The notes under the pieces were generated by a model that was given only the letters and a program-made list of their open reading frames with translations, ran no database searches and had not been told where the DNA came from. A program made the position numbers and the translations under genes. From Promethearchaeia archaeon (lineage in GTDB: Archaea > Asgardarchaeota > Lokiarchaeia > Sigyniarchaeales > SOKP01): 64,000 bases of DNA. The first letter of the stretch is position 1. Each line of letters starts with the position of its first letter. The DNA is taken from the NCBI GenBank assembly GCA_029856145.1, contig JAHQWK010000019.1, forward strand, positions 1-64,000, read 5' to 3'. This document shows, in pieces, positions 1 to 7,581 of this stretch.

Positions 1-2
1 GA

Positions 3-101
3 TCAGTTGAGCTCCTCAAAAAAATTGAAGAAACTAATGATGAGAAATATATAGAAGAATACAAACCACTATTCGAAAATATGAAAAAGGAAAGTTCATA
101 A
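3..101 (+). CDS. C-terminal end of an unidentified protein (cut by window start)
   Basis: An open frame runs in from the left edge and ends at a TAA at 99-101. It gives 32 residues rich in Glu and Lys (begins SVELLKKIEE, ends MKKESS), likely helical. The gene upstream lies outside the window, so no function can be given. It converges on the methyltransferase gene that ends 20 bases further on. Confidence 0.5.
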   Translation, partial: SVELLKKIEETNDEKYIEEYKPLFENMKKESS

Positions 102-120
102 AAGATCTTTGAAATTAACT

Positions 121-879
121 TTATTTCATTATAAAAATTAAAACTAGATTTCTTATACTTTTGTTAGATTGATATTTGGCATCAATTTTCATTAACTTCG
201 AGAGAATTCTGACTATAATGTTCCAAATTTTACGAAATGTAATATTGTTTTCATATTTATTTCTCAAGTTTATAAGATTCTCTTCTATTTTTTTAGGATT
301 CGCGGACTGAATATCTGCTATTATCATCAATCTACCATATACACCAAAAGTTCTTAGGTTTCTTAGATTAAATTTATTGAATATGGAAATTATTTGATTT
401 ATTTCATACCGTCTATAATGTCCGATTATTCTATCTTGGTTTGTGTAGTATTTCATTCTGTGAGGTACTGTTATTACAACTATCCCATTTTTCTTCAGAA
501 TCCTGCTTATTTCTGACACTGCTAACTCATCATCTTTGATATGCTCTAAAACATCGAGAGCACTCACAAAATCAAAAGACTTTTCTCTATAAGGTAATCT
601 TACAAGATCACCACATAAAGGATGCCACGTATCTTCACTTTTATATTGCTTTAATGGAAGGTTTGCTATATCGAAGAAAGATTTATGTTTAATATTATCT
701 AAGAAATTGAGAATAGAATTTCCAGATGAACCAAGATCAATCCCACGTAAAAATATTCTTTTAGTGTTAATATTGTCCTTCAATAAATTAAACTTACATC
801 TTATTCCAGGAGAAATATAGTATTCTGATAATGTTCTAAAAGAAAAATTTCTATGTTTTTCGTAAAAATCCTTGAGCAT
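121..879 (-). CDS. class I SAM-dependent methyltransferase
   Basis: This is a predicted S-adenosylmethionine-dependent methyltransferase of the Methyltransf_11 type; the acceptor is unknown. The glycine-rich SAM loop (GIDLGSSGN) is near residues 46-54. The family segment FDFVSALDVLEHI, with the acidic SAM-ribose region and the DVLEH post-motif, is near 102-114. The strand GIVVITVPH follows near 132-140. The first 40 residues are extra to the core fold, and the C-terminal 70 residues are basic and could form a substrate lid. A TTG lies just before the ATG at 879; I take the ATG as the start. It stands alone, divergent from the ACT gene. Such enzymes at locus edges often act on lipids, quinones or glycans, but nothing here decides between them. 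Confidence 0.8.
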   Translation of the reverse strand: MLKDFYEKHRNFSFRTLSEYYISPGIRCKFNLLKDNINTKRIFLRGIDLGSSGNSILNFLDNIKHKSFFDIANLPLKQYKSEDTWHPLCGDLVRLPYREKSFDFVSALDVLEHIKDDELAVSEISRILKKNGIVVITVPHRMKYYTNQDRIIGHYRRYEINQIISIFNKFNLRNLRTFGVYGRLMIIADIQSANPKKIEENLINLRNKYENNITFRKIWNIIVRILSKLMKIDAKYQSNKSIRNLVLIFIMK

Positions 880-987
880 CAATTTATATTAAAATCGTTT
901 ATTCATAATGATTTTCTTACTAAGTTTAAAAAAAAGGGAATATTAAAATTTAACATCGAGTTAATTAATAAAAAAGATTTGTTATAA

Positions 988-1392
988 ATGATTCAACTTA
1001 GCGTATATTTGGAAGATAAACCCGGTGAACTTGCCAATTTTATAAAACTTCTAATGGATAATAAAATTTTTATACGAGCCTTAACAGTAGCTAAAACAAG
1101 TGAATATGGGTTAATATTGGCTTTAGTAGATAATCCTGAGAAATGCATTAATCTATTAGAAGAAAAAGATTTTCTCATTTCTACGACAGATGTAATTGCT
1201 TTAAGATTAAATGATCACCCTAATGGTTTATATGAGATTCCTAAAACATTAGGTGAAAATGAGATAAATATTGATTATTTTTATTCTACTTTAGTAAAAG
1301 ATGAATCTATGCTTATTTTACGAGTTGAAGATGCGATCATAGAAGTAGCGGTCAATATTTTAGAAAAAACAGGTTTTACAATAGTGGAATAG
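988..1392 (+). CDS. tandem ACT-domain protein
   Basis: A 134-residue protein made of two ACT modules (about residues 1-68 and 72-134). The first opens with the typical beta strand and turn (QLSVYLEDKPGELANF), where the DKPGEL turn is the usual ligand-binding loop of ACT domains. Free-standing double-ACT proteins bind amino acids or related small acids and act as sensors. Many archaeal ones sit beside acyl-CoA or aromatic-acid ligase genes. Here it lies 130 bases upstream of an acyl-CoA dehydrogenase gene on the same strand, so a regulatory role in acyl-CoA or amino-acid metabolism is an inference. The ligand cannot be read from the sequence. Confidence 0.8.
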   Translation: MIQLSVYLEDKPGELANFIKLLMDNKIFIRALTVAKTSEYGLILALVDNPEKCINLLEEKDFLISTTDVIALRLNDHPNGLYEIPKTLGENEINIDYFYSTLVKDESMLILRVEDAIIEVAVNILEKTGFTIVE

Positions 1393-1523
1393 TAGAATTA
1401 AATATTACATTTTAATCATTTCATCCCATTATATTCCCAGTTAATTTTGAGTTTTAATAAAACTTAAGAATTTTACGTAATTTAAAGGTATACAGTTAAA
1501 TTATTATCAAAGAGGTAAGAAAT

Positions 1524-2708
1524 ATGAGTATTAAGTTTACAGAAGAACAAGAGATGATACGTGAATCCGTAAGAGAATTTGCTCAGAACAAAATTACGCC
1601 AATAGCACTTCAAATGGAAGAAACTAAGGAAATTCCTAGAGATGTTATCAAAGGAATGGCAGAATTAGGACTTATGACATGTACTGCAGATGAAAAGTAT
1701 GGTGGTCCGGGTTTAGATGCTGTGAGTGCTGGTGTCATTGCAGAAGAATTAGCAAAAGCAGATTGCACTGGTTCTACATGTGTATATTATTTGGTTCCGG
1801 CATCCTGGGGTTTTCTTTTGAATAAATATGGAACAGAAGAAGCAAAGCAAGAAATTTTTCCAAAAAATGTCTCAGGAGAATGGTTCCTTGGAATAGCTAC
1901 AACTGAAAGTGATGCTGGTTCTGATGTAGGAGGTACTAAGACAACAATAAAACCAGATGGTGATGGTTTTGTTGTGAATGGTGAAAAAATGTATATTAGT
2001 GGAGTAAGGGAGGCAGCAACACATGGGGGCGGACATATCACAATTGCCCATCAAACACCTGAGCGTGGGACAAGAGGTATGACTACATTTTATTTACCAT
2101 TAACAGCTGAAGGAATTACCCCTACTTATATAAACGATTTAGGTAGAGAGGGGATTTCATGTGGTGGTTTCGCTATAGATAATGTAAAAATCCCTAAACA
2201 TTATATATTAGGAGAAGAAAACAAAGGATTTTATATACTTCATGAAGGATATGAATATGCAAGGGCATTAATTTCTGTTATTTGTGCATCCGCCGGCTTG
2301 AAATCGCTGGAAAACGGAATTAATTATATTAAAGAAAGAAAATCATTTGGAAAACCTTTAGCACAATATCAAGAAATAAACTTTAGACTATCTGAACATT
2401 ATACAAAATTGAATATGCTTAGGGATTTGGGTTATAAAGCTTTAAAAACTATTGATTTAGAACAAGAAGGCAAGGTAAGTAGATTCGAGACAAGCAATAT
2501 TGTGGCTCAAGCAAAAATGTTCTGCTCAGATTGGGCTTGTGAGGCTATAAATGATGTCATGCAATGGCAAGGTGCTTTTGGATATTCACGAGAATGCCCT
2601 GATCAAGCTGCATGGAGAGCTGTTAGATCATTCTCACTTGCAGAAGGAACTAAAGAAGTAATGAAAATGATTGTAGCAAGAGAACTACTTGGTAAGAAAC
2701 AATATTAA
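1524..2708 (+). CDS. acyl-CoA dehydrogenase
   Basis: A 394-residue FAD enzyme that oxidises an acyl-CoA to the 2-enoyl-CoA and passes electrons to ETF. It has the full acyl-CoA dehydrogenase layout: N-terminal helical domain from residue 5, middle beta domain with TTESDAGSDVGG near 127-138 (FAD/substrate loop), and C-terminal helical bundle. The segment AEGTKEV near residue 375 contains the Glu that serves as catalytic base in most of the family. The start has a good ribosome site (GAGGTAAG about 6 bases before ATG). Length is normal. The glycine- and histidine-rich insert around 160-170 (AATHGGGHI) is unusual. ETF genes follow 1.1 kb downstream, supporting a beta-oxidation role. The exact substrate (for example pimeloyl-, glutaryl- or short-chain acyl-CoA) is open. 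Confidence 0.9.
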   Translation: MSIKFTEEQEMIRESVREFAQNKITPIALQMEETKEIPRDVIKGMAELGLMTCTADEKYGGPGLDAVSAGVIAEELAKADCTGSTCVYYLVPASWGFLLNKYGTEEAKQEIFPKNVSGEWFLGIATTESDAGSDVGGTKTTIKPDGDGFVVNGEKMYISGVREAATHGGGHITIAHQTPERGTRGMTTFYLPLTAEGITPTYINDLGREGISCGGFAIDNVKIPKHYILGEENKGFYILHEGYEYARALISVICASAGLKSLENGINYIKERKSFGKPLAQYQEINFRLSEHYTKLNMLRDLGYKALKTIDLEQEGKVSRFETSNIVAQAKMFCSDWACEAINDVMQWQGAFGYSRECPDQAAWRAVRSFSLAEGTKEVMKMIVARELLGKKQY

Positions 2709-2710
2709 AA

Positions 2711-2732
2711 TTTTTTTATATTTTTTATTTTT
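2711..2732 (+). terminator. poly-T terminator after acyl-CoA dehydrogenase
   Basis: Directly after the stop codon the plus strand carries runs of 7, 6 and 5 T broken by single A or TA. Archaeal RNA polymerase terminates at such U-rich tracts without needing a hairpin. Confidence 0.5.
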
Positions 2733-2808
2733 CCATTCTTAATAAGTTTCATAAAGAAATTGAGTCACTCGGAAATAACCTTAATCATAAAATAAAAAAA
2801 GGATTTAG

Positions 2809-3627
2809 TTAATGAGCTTCTATTTCAATTTTCTCAGTTAAAAAATCATTTATCATAATACTTACTCTTTCTGGATATGGTTGGAAGAGAAAATGAGCTG
2901 TTTTATCCAACATTATCATTTTTGCACCAGGGATTCTTTTTGCTAATATTTCAGCATTTTTTGGCGGGACTAAAACATCCTCTGTCCCATGAAGTATTAA
3001 AGTAGGAGCCTCAATCTTTTTAAGTCTCATGGCTGTGCTAAATCCCATTTCTGCGCTTACTTGGCGTTGATATGAATCTAGCGAGATTGGAATTTTAAGT
3101 ATTCGCTGTTTATATGACTCTATGAAATCTGGATTATTTTTAAAGAAATCATCTGTAAAGCAGAGGGACAATATTTCATTAACTAATTCTTCTGGTGTCA
3201 TTTTTCTAGGGGTCATCATCATTTGTATGATTTCATTAGAAGGATATACTTGTTTAGATCCTCCGCAATGAGTACAACAAAGTACTAGCTTTTCAACTCT
3301 CTCAGGATAATTAAGCGCTATTTCCTGAGCAATCATTCCACCCATTGAAACTCCAAGTACATGAGCTTTTTCTATATTTAAAGCATTCATTAGCCCTACA
3401 GTATCATCAGCAAACATTTTTATCGAATAATCCATTACAGATTTATCAGTCCGCCCGGATCCTCTATTATCAAAAATAATAGTTTTAAAATATTTTGATG
3501 GTGCTTCTATTTGTTCTGGAATCCACCAGTTAACATCACAGGGAGATCCTGATATCATGACATACGGAAAACCCTCTCCATGAATTTCATAATATATATT
3601 AATATCATTTACTTTTATTGTAGGCAA
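2809..3627 (-). CDS. alpha/beta hydrolase
   Basis: A 272-residue alpha/beta-hydrolase-fold enzyme. The nucleophile elbow GVSMGG puts the catalytic Ser at residue 94. The acid is probably Asp217 in LHGTEDVLVP and the base His245 in DKTAHFLF, in the right order and spacing. The segment DNRGSGRTDK near 54-62 is the conserved loop before the elbow. There is no signal peptide, so it should be cytosolic. Relatives include carboxylesterases, C-C bond hydrolases and enol-lactonases. The setting, between an acyl-CoA dehydrogenase and ETF genes, does not decide the substrate. It is a single-gene unit facing the other way from its neighbours. Confidence 0.85.
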   Translation of the reverse strand: MPTIKVNDINIYYEIHGEGFPYVMISGSPCDVNWWIPEQIEAPSKYFKTIIFDNRGSGRTDKSVMDYSIKMFADDTVGLMNALNIEKAHVLGVSMGGMIAQEIALNYPERVEKLVLCCTHCGGSKQVYPSNEIIQMMMTPRKMTPEELVNEILSLCFTDDFFKNNPDFIESYKQRILKIPISLDSYQRQVSAEMGFSTAMRLKKIEAPTLILHGTEDVLVPPKNAEILAKRIPGAKMIMLDKTAHFLFQPYPERVSIMINDFLTEKIEIEAH

Positions 3628-3818
3628 GTAAAAACCACTTCAATTTGGAATTATTTTTATGCAAATTTCGGATTAATAGTATATTTCTAAGATTATTTAT
3701 TATTTAATTTTTCGGGATTTGGTATTTCATATTGGAATTATGAAAAAACAATAATAATTAACTTTTTTTTTGATTTTTAATATCCTTATTTAACTCTTAA
3801 AAGATTAATTGTGAAACT

Positions 3819-4607
3819 ATGAAATTTATAGTGTGTGTAAAACAGGTACCAGATACAACTGAGGTTAAAATCGATCCTGAAACGAACACCTTGATAAGAG
3901 AGGGTGTCCCTAGCATTCTGAATCCATTCGATCAGTTTGCGCTTGAAGAAGCTATTAAGATCAGACAAGAAGGAGATGAAATTATTGTTGTTTCAATGGG
4001 ACCACCTCAAGCTAAAAAAGCCTTATTGAAATGTCTTGCATTAGGAGCAGATAGAGCTGTTTTGCTTAGTGACAGAGCTTTTGCTGGTGCTGATACATGG
4101 GCAACATCGTTTACTTTAACTCAGTGTATCAAGAAAATTGGTGATTTCAATATTATTTTTTGTGGTTTACAAGCCATTGATGGAGACACTGCTCAAGTAG
4201 GACCTGAAATTGCTGCTCAACTAGGGATCCCTCAGATAACTTATGTTGAAAGTGTTGAAAAATTAGAAGGAAAAAAATTGATCGCAAAAGTTCAAACCGA
4301 TGATGGATACAAAATTGTAGAAACAAGACTCCCAGTACTCATAACTGGAATAACTCCGTCCTCATTTGAGCCAACAAATCCTCCTATGATGAGTATAATG
4401 AAAGCAAATAAAAAACCATTTTCTACATGGGATGCTGACGAACTTGGGGGTAGTAAAGATAATTATGGATTGAATGGGTCATTAACAGAAGTTATTAAAG
4501 TTTACTCGCCTCCGGCAAGGGAGCAAGGAGTCATTATTGATGAGGAAACAGCTGAAGCTGCGGTCCAAAAATTAATCGATTTATTATCAAAAGATAAGGT
4601 GATTTAA
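3819..4607 (+). CDS. etfB: electron transfer flavoprotein beta subunit
   Basis: This 262-residue protein is the beta subunit of electron transfer flavoprotein, which takes electrons from acyl-CoA dehydrogenases. The opening MKFIVCVKQVPDTTEVKID is the classical EtfB N-terminus. The nucleotide-binding segment GLQAIDGDTAQVGP near 115-128 is conserved, as is the C-terminal region that embraces the partner. EtfBs that bifurcate electrons carry FAD rather than AMP in this subunit. The partner alpha subunit has an iron-sulfur domain, as in bifurcating or confurcating ETFs, but I cannot prove the cofactor. The stop codon is one base before the proposed start of etfA, so translation is probably coupled. 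The gene ends with AAGGTGAT, which doubles as the ribosome site of etfA. Confidence 0.95.
   Translation: MKFIVCVKQVPDTTEVKIDPETNTLIREGVPSILNPFDQFALEEAIKIRQEGDEIIVVSMGPPQAKKALLKCLALGADRAVLLSDRAFAGADTWATSFTLTQCIKKIGDFNIIFCGLQAIDGDTAQVGPEIAAQLGIPQITYVESVEKLEGKKLIAKVQTDDGYKIVETRLPVLITGITPSSFEPTNPPMMSIMKANKKPFSTWDADELGGSKDNYGLNGSLTEVIKVYSPPAREQGVIIDEETAEAAVQKLIDLLSKDKVI
4598..4602 (+). promoter_or_regulatory. ribosome binding site deciding a CTG start of etfA
   Basis: GGTGA inside the last codons of etfB matches the anti-SD-compatible GGTGA(T) seen before other genes here. It lies 6 bases from CTG 4609 and 9 from ATA 4612. No ATG, GTG or TTG is available in frame before the first Cys motif. Confidence 0.55.
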
Positions 4608-4608
4608 A

Positions 4609-5802
4609 CTGATAAACGTAGATAAAGAAAAATGTACTGGATGTGGACTGTGCGAAAAAGCATGCCCATTTGGAGCAATAACAATCGTGGATAAAATCGC
4701 AGTAATAGGAGATGAATGTACTCTTTGTGGTGCTTGTGTTGATATATGCAATGTGGAAGCAATAACTATCCAACGGAAAAAAATTGAAGATGTTGATTTA
4801 TCACAATATCAAGATGTCTGGATTGTTGCGGAAATAAAAGATAATAAAGTAAGAAATGTATCTTTTGAATTGCTAGGTAAGGCTAAAGAGCTTGCTAATG
4901 AATTAAAGCAAAAACCATGTGTCTTACTTTTAGGAGATAATGTAAAAAGATTCTCTCAAGATTTTTCAAACCGCGGTGCCAATAGAATATATGTTGCAGA
5001 ACATGAAGCTCTTAAAGATTATTACACTGAAACTTATTCTTCTGTTATCACGGGTATAATCTCAAAATACAAACCAAATATTGTATTATATCCCGCAACA
5101 ATAAATGGAAGGGATCTAGCACCAAGGGTGGCTGCTACTCTTGAATTAGGACTTACTGCTGATTGTACTGGCTTATCTATACGAGAGGGATTATTATTAC
5201 AAACAAGACCTGCATTTGGCGGAAATATTATGGCAGATATTATATGTCCTGCAACACGCCCACAAATGGCAACAGTTAGACCTAATGTTATGGAAATGGC
5301 GCCAATCCAAGGCAATAATAATGCAGAAATCATAGAAGTACCTGTAAAAGTAGATCTCCAAAGTTTGAAGGTAAAAACTAAAGAAATTATCAGTGGAGCT
5401 GCTTTTGAATGTGGTATTCCAGTTTGCGAAGCAGATGCAATTGTATCTGGAGGAAGAGGTGTTGGGAGTAAGGAGAATTTTAAATTAATTGAAGATTTAG
5501 CTGTTGTTTTAAATGCTGCAGTAGGAGCAAGCAGAGCAGCAGTAGATTTAGGTTGGATTCCAAAATCACAACAAGTTGGACAAAGTGGAAATACCGTTTC
5601 TCCGAAGATTTATATCGCATGTGGAATCTCAGGAACGATCCAACATTTAGTTGGAATGAAAACTAGTGATATAATTATTGCGATAAATAAAGATCCTGAA
5701 GCTTCGATATTTAGCGTAGCTAATTATGGTATTATTGGAGATCTTTGTGAAGTTTTGCCTCTATTAACTAAGGCTTTAGAGAAAAAGTTAAGTGAAAATT
5801 AA
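4609..5802 (+). CDS. etfA: electron transfer flavoprotein alpha subunit with N-terminal 2[4Fe-4S] domain
   Basis: The alpha subunit of ETF, 397 residues if translation begins at CTG 4609. The first 60 residues form a bacterial-type ferredoxin with two Cys motifs, CTGCGLCEKACP and CTLCGACVDIC. The rest is the normal EtfA: N-terminal domain, then the FAD domain with SGGRGVGSKENF near 283-294, GQSGNTVSPK, and INKDPEASIF near the end. The only standard start in this frame (GTG 4687) would delete the first Cys cluster. The frame is open back to a TGA at 4600-4602, and GGTG at 4598-4601 lies 7 bases before CTG 4609. The deduced start reads (M)INVDKEKCTGCGLC, the usual ferredoxin opening. ETF-alpha subunits with such a domain are known in electron-confurcating lactate dehydrogenase systems. 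The start codon is inferred. Confidence 0.85.
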   Translation: MINVDKEKCTGCGLCEKACPFGAITIVDKIAVIGDECTLCGACVDICNVEAITIQRKKIEDVDLSQYQDVWIVAEIKDNKVRNVSFELLGKAKELANELKQKPCVLLLGDNVKRFSQDFSNRGANRIYVAEHEALKDYYTETYSSVITGIISKYKPNIVLYPATINGRDLAPRVAATLELGLTADCTGLSIREGLLLQTRPAFGGNIMADIICPATRPQMATVRPNVMEMAPIQGNNNAEIIEVPVKVDLQSLKVKTKEIISGAAFECGIPVCEADAIVSGGRGVGSKENFKLIEDLAVVLNAAVGASRAAVDLGWIPKSQQVGQSGNTVSPKIYIACGISGTIQHLVGMKTSDIIIAINKDPEASIFSVANYGIIGDLCEVLPLLTKALEKKLSEN

Positions 5803-5908
5803 ATTTACAAAAGATTCTTCAAGAAAAATATTTATTAGACCAAAAAGAATTTTAAGTTACATATAGAAAAAGAGTTTCTAGTCAGCATATATTTTGGAGG
5901 TGGTTTAG

Positions 5909-6382
5909 ATGGCATATACACAAGCTCCTCATCTAACTGATAAAGAAATAGATGATTTTCTGAAAAAAGCTCCGACGGCAAGAATATGCAGTATCAATGA
6001 AGAAGGTACCATACATGCAGTTCCTGTTTGGTTTAAGTATGAAAATAGACAATTTATTATATGGACACCAGAAAAAAGTCGTAAAATTAGAAATATTGTG
6101 AGAAACAACAATGTAACATTATCAATTGATGAAGGGAGTCCATCCACTAGGGGGGTTATAGTTTATGGTAAAGCTGAAGTAGATTACAGAGAATGGAATA
6201 CAGAAGCTATTAATAAACTTGAAAAATACATGTCTAGAGAAGAAGCCGAAAAGGCTTGGCAAATTATGAATGAGTGGGCGAAATGGGTGAAAATTACTGT
6301 TAATCCAGAACGAATGGCATCGTTTGATTATGATAAAGATGATAAATGGCAAGAACTGCTAACTAAAATGGGATGGAAGTAA
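5909..6382 (+). CDS. PPOX-class FMN/F420-binding protein
   Basis: A 157-residue split-barrel flavin- or F420-binding protein of the pyridoxamine 5'-phosphate oxidase-like superfamily. The opening helix is followed by ARICSINEEGTIHAVPVWFKY near 25-45, the typical first two strands. The pair IIWTPEKSRKIRNI near 51-65 carries the Ser/Lys/Arg that contact the cofactor phosphate. Members reduce or oxidise small substrates with FMN or deazaflavin F420. It has the best ribosome site of the region (GGAGGTG, 6 bases from ATG). It stands alone 100 bases after etfA on the same strand. Substrate unknown. Confidence 0.8.
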   Translation: MAYTQAPHLTDKEIDDFLKKAPTARICSINEEGTIHAVPVWFKYENRQFIIWTPEKSRKIRNIVRNNNVTLSIDEGSPSTRGVIVYGKAEVDYREWNTEAINKLEKYMSREEAEKAWQIMNEWAKWVKITVNPERMASFDYDKDDKWQELLTKMGWK

Positions 6383-6457
6383 AAAGTACTATAATTTTAA
6401 ATATTTTGAAATAATTAAAATGCTTAATTGCACTCATTTAAAACCTAAGTGTTGAAC

Positions 6458-7507
6458 ATGTCTATTCCCTATCACAAGTTCGGTCAGATAACCATTGCGA
6501 AAGTAAGCAACTCTGATGAATTAAAGCAGTTATTGATTGACCCGTGGCTCGAATCTGAGACCATCATTATCAAACCGAACTGGGTGTCAGCCGAACCGGC
6601 CGCTTTCATCGACTCCAAAACTTTGAGAATGATATTGGAGACACTTGACTCCCACATCGTGGTCACGGAGTCACATACACACTCATTTAACCTTCTTGAG
6701 GAAGGGATGAGCTTCACCATCGGAGATAAGGATATCAATTGGAAGTGGTTCACAAAGGATGACGGTTGGAACTGGCTCATCGAAAACCCAGACTGGGACT
6801 GGTTCAAGAAAAGCGGGTACTGGGACAAGCTCAAGAAAGTGGACAAAGTCTTTTTAGATGAATATGGTTTCACTGATCTCTTCAAGGAGTTTGACGTCAG
6901 TTACATTAATGTAACCGATGAAGTCTGGAATGGAAGGATAGCAGAACCAACTGAAGTAAAGAGGTTAGTTGAGTCACGTTTTAGCCCGGTCCAAGTAGAT
7001 AAGCTCTATGGTATTGTACCAAAAAAACTTTACGACCTGTGTGGATCAACGTTCATCAGTTTTGCCAAGCTGAAGCACTACGCCTCCTTTACTATAAAGA
7101 ACATTTTTGGAATGATACCTGATCCAATGAGGCCTTGGTGGCATGGTCTAAATAATTCGAGAATTGCTACAAGCATAATCGATATCAACAAGATATACCA
7201 TTCTCTCTTCAATGTTTACGGGATATGTGAAGCATTGAACGCCACAGCTTTCCCTCACCCAGAAGGTAAGTTCGAAGATTTATTCATGGGTAAGTATAAC
7301 ATTATAGAGGAATTGGGGGTTGTGACCTTTGGTAGACATCTTGTATCCCTTGACGCTATCATCCTTAACCTTACTGATCAATGGATAAAGCAGGTTACAG
7401 AGATAAATAAGGTACCGATTGACATGGCCCAGGAGGAGTTCGGAGCCTACGATAGGGGGTTACTCAAAGAATCAAAATTGAAGGTGGGGAACTGGTTATC
7501 ACCCTAA
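6458..7507 (+). CDS. DUF362-like protein on a GC-rich segment
   Basis: About 350 residues resembling the DUF362 family. It opens with a strand and IIIKPNWVSAEPAAF near 40-55, then VVTESHTHSF, with the late segments FISFAKLKHYASFTIKNIFGM and VSLDAIILNLTDQW matching the family's conserved blocks. There is no C-terminal ferredoxin module, which some DUF362 proteins have. A Trp-rich insert lies near 95-135. The function of the family is unsettled. A GTG at 6449 could also serve as start; I prefer ATG 6458. The first half of the gene is far richer in G+C (57 percent in the 60 bases from 6541) than neighbouring genes and uses codons such as CTC, ACC and ATC often. This suggests recent transfer from another genome. 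Confidence 0.65.
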   Translation: MSIPYHKFGQITIAKVSNSDELKQLLIDPWLESETIIIKPNWVSAEPAAFIDSKTLRMILETLDSHIVVTESHTHSFNLLEEGMSFTIGDKDINWKWFTKDDGWNWLIENPDWDWFKKSGYWDKLKKVDKVFLDEYGFTDLFKEFDVSYINVTDEVWNGRIAEPTEVKRLVESRFSPVQVDKLYGIVPKKLYDLCGSTFISFAKLKHYASFTIKNIFGMIPDPMRPWWHGLNNSRIATSIIDINKIYHSLFNVYGICEALNATAFPHPEGKFEDLFMGKYNIIEELGVVTFGRHLVSLDAIILNLTDQWIKQVTEINKVPIDMAQEEFGAYDRGLLKESKLKVGNWLSP

Positions 7508-7581
7508 TTATCCTTATAACGACCTGTAGTACTTTTAATTTTATATGATTGATAAGTCTTATATTGTTGTTTCTCAAAATT

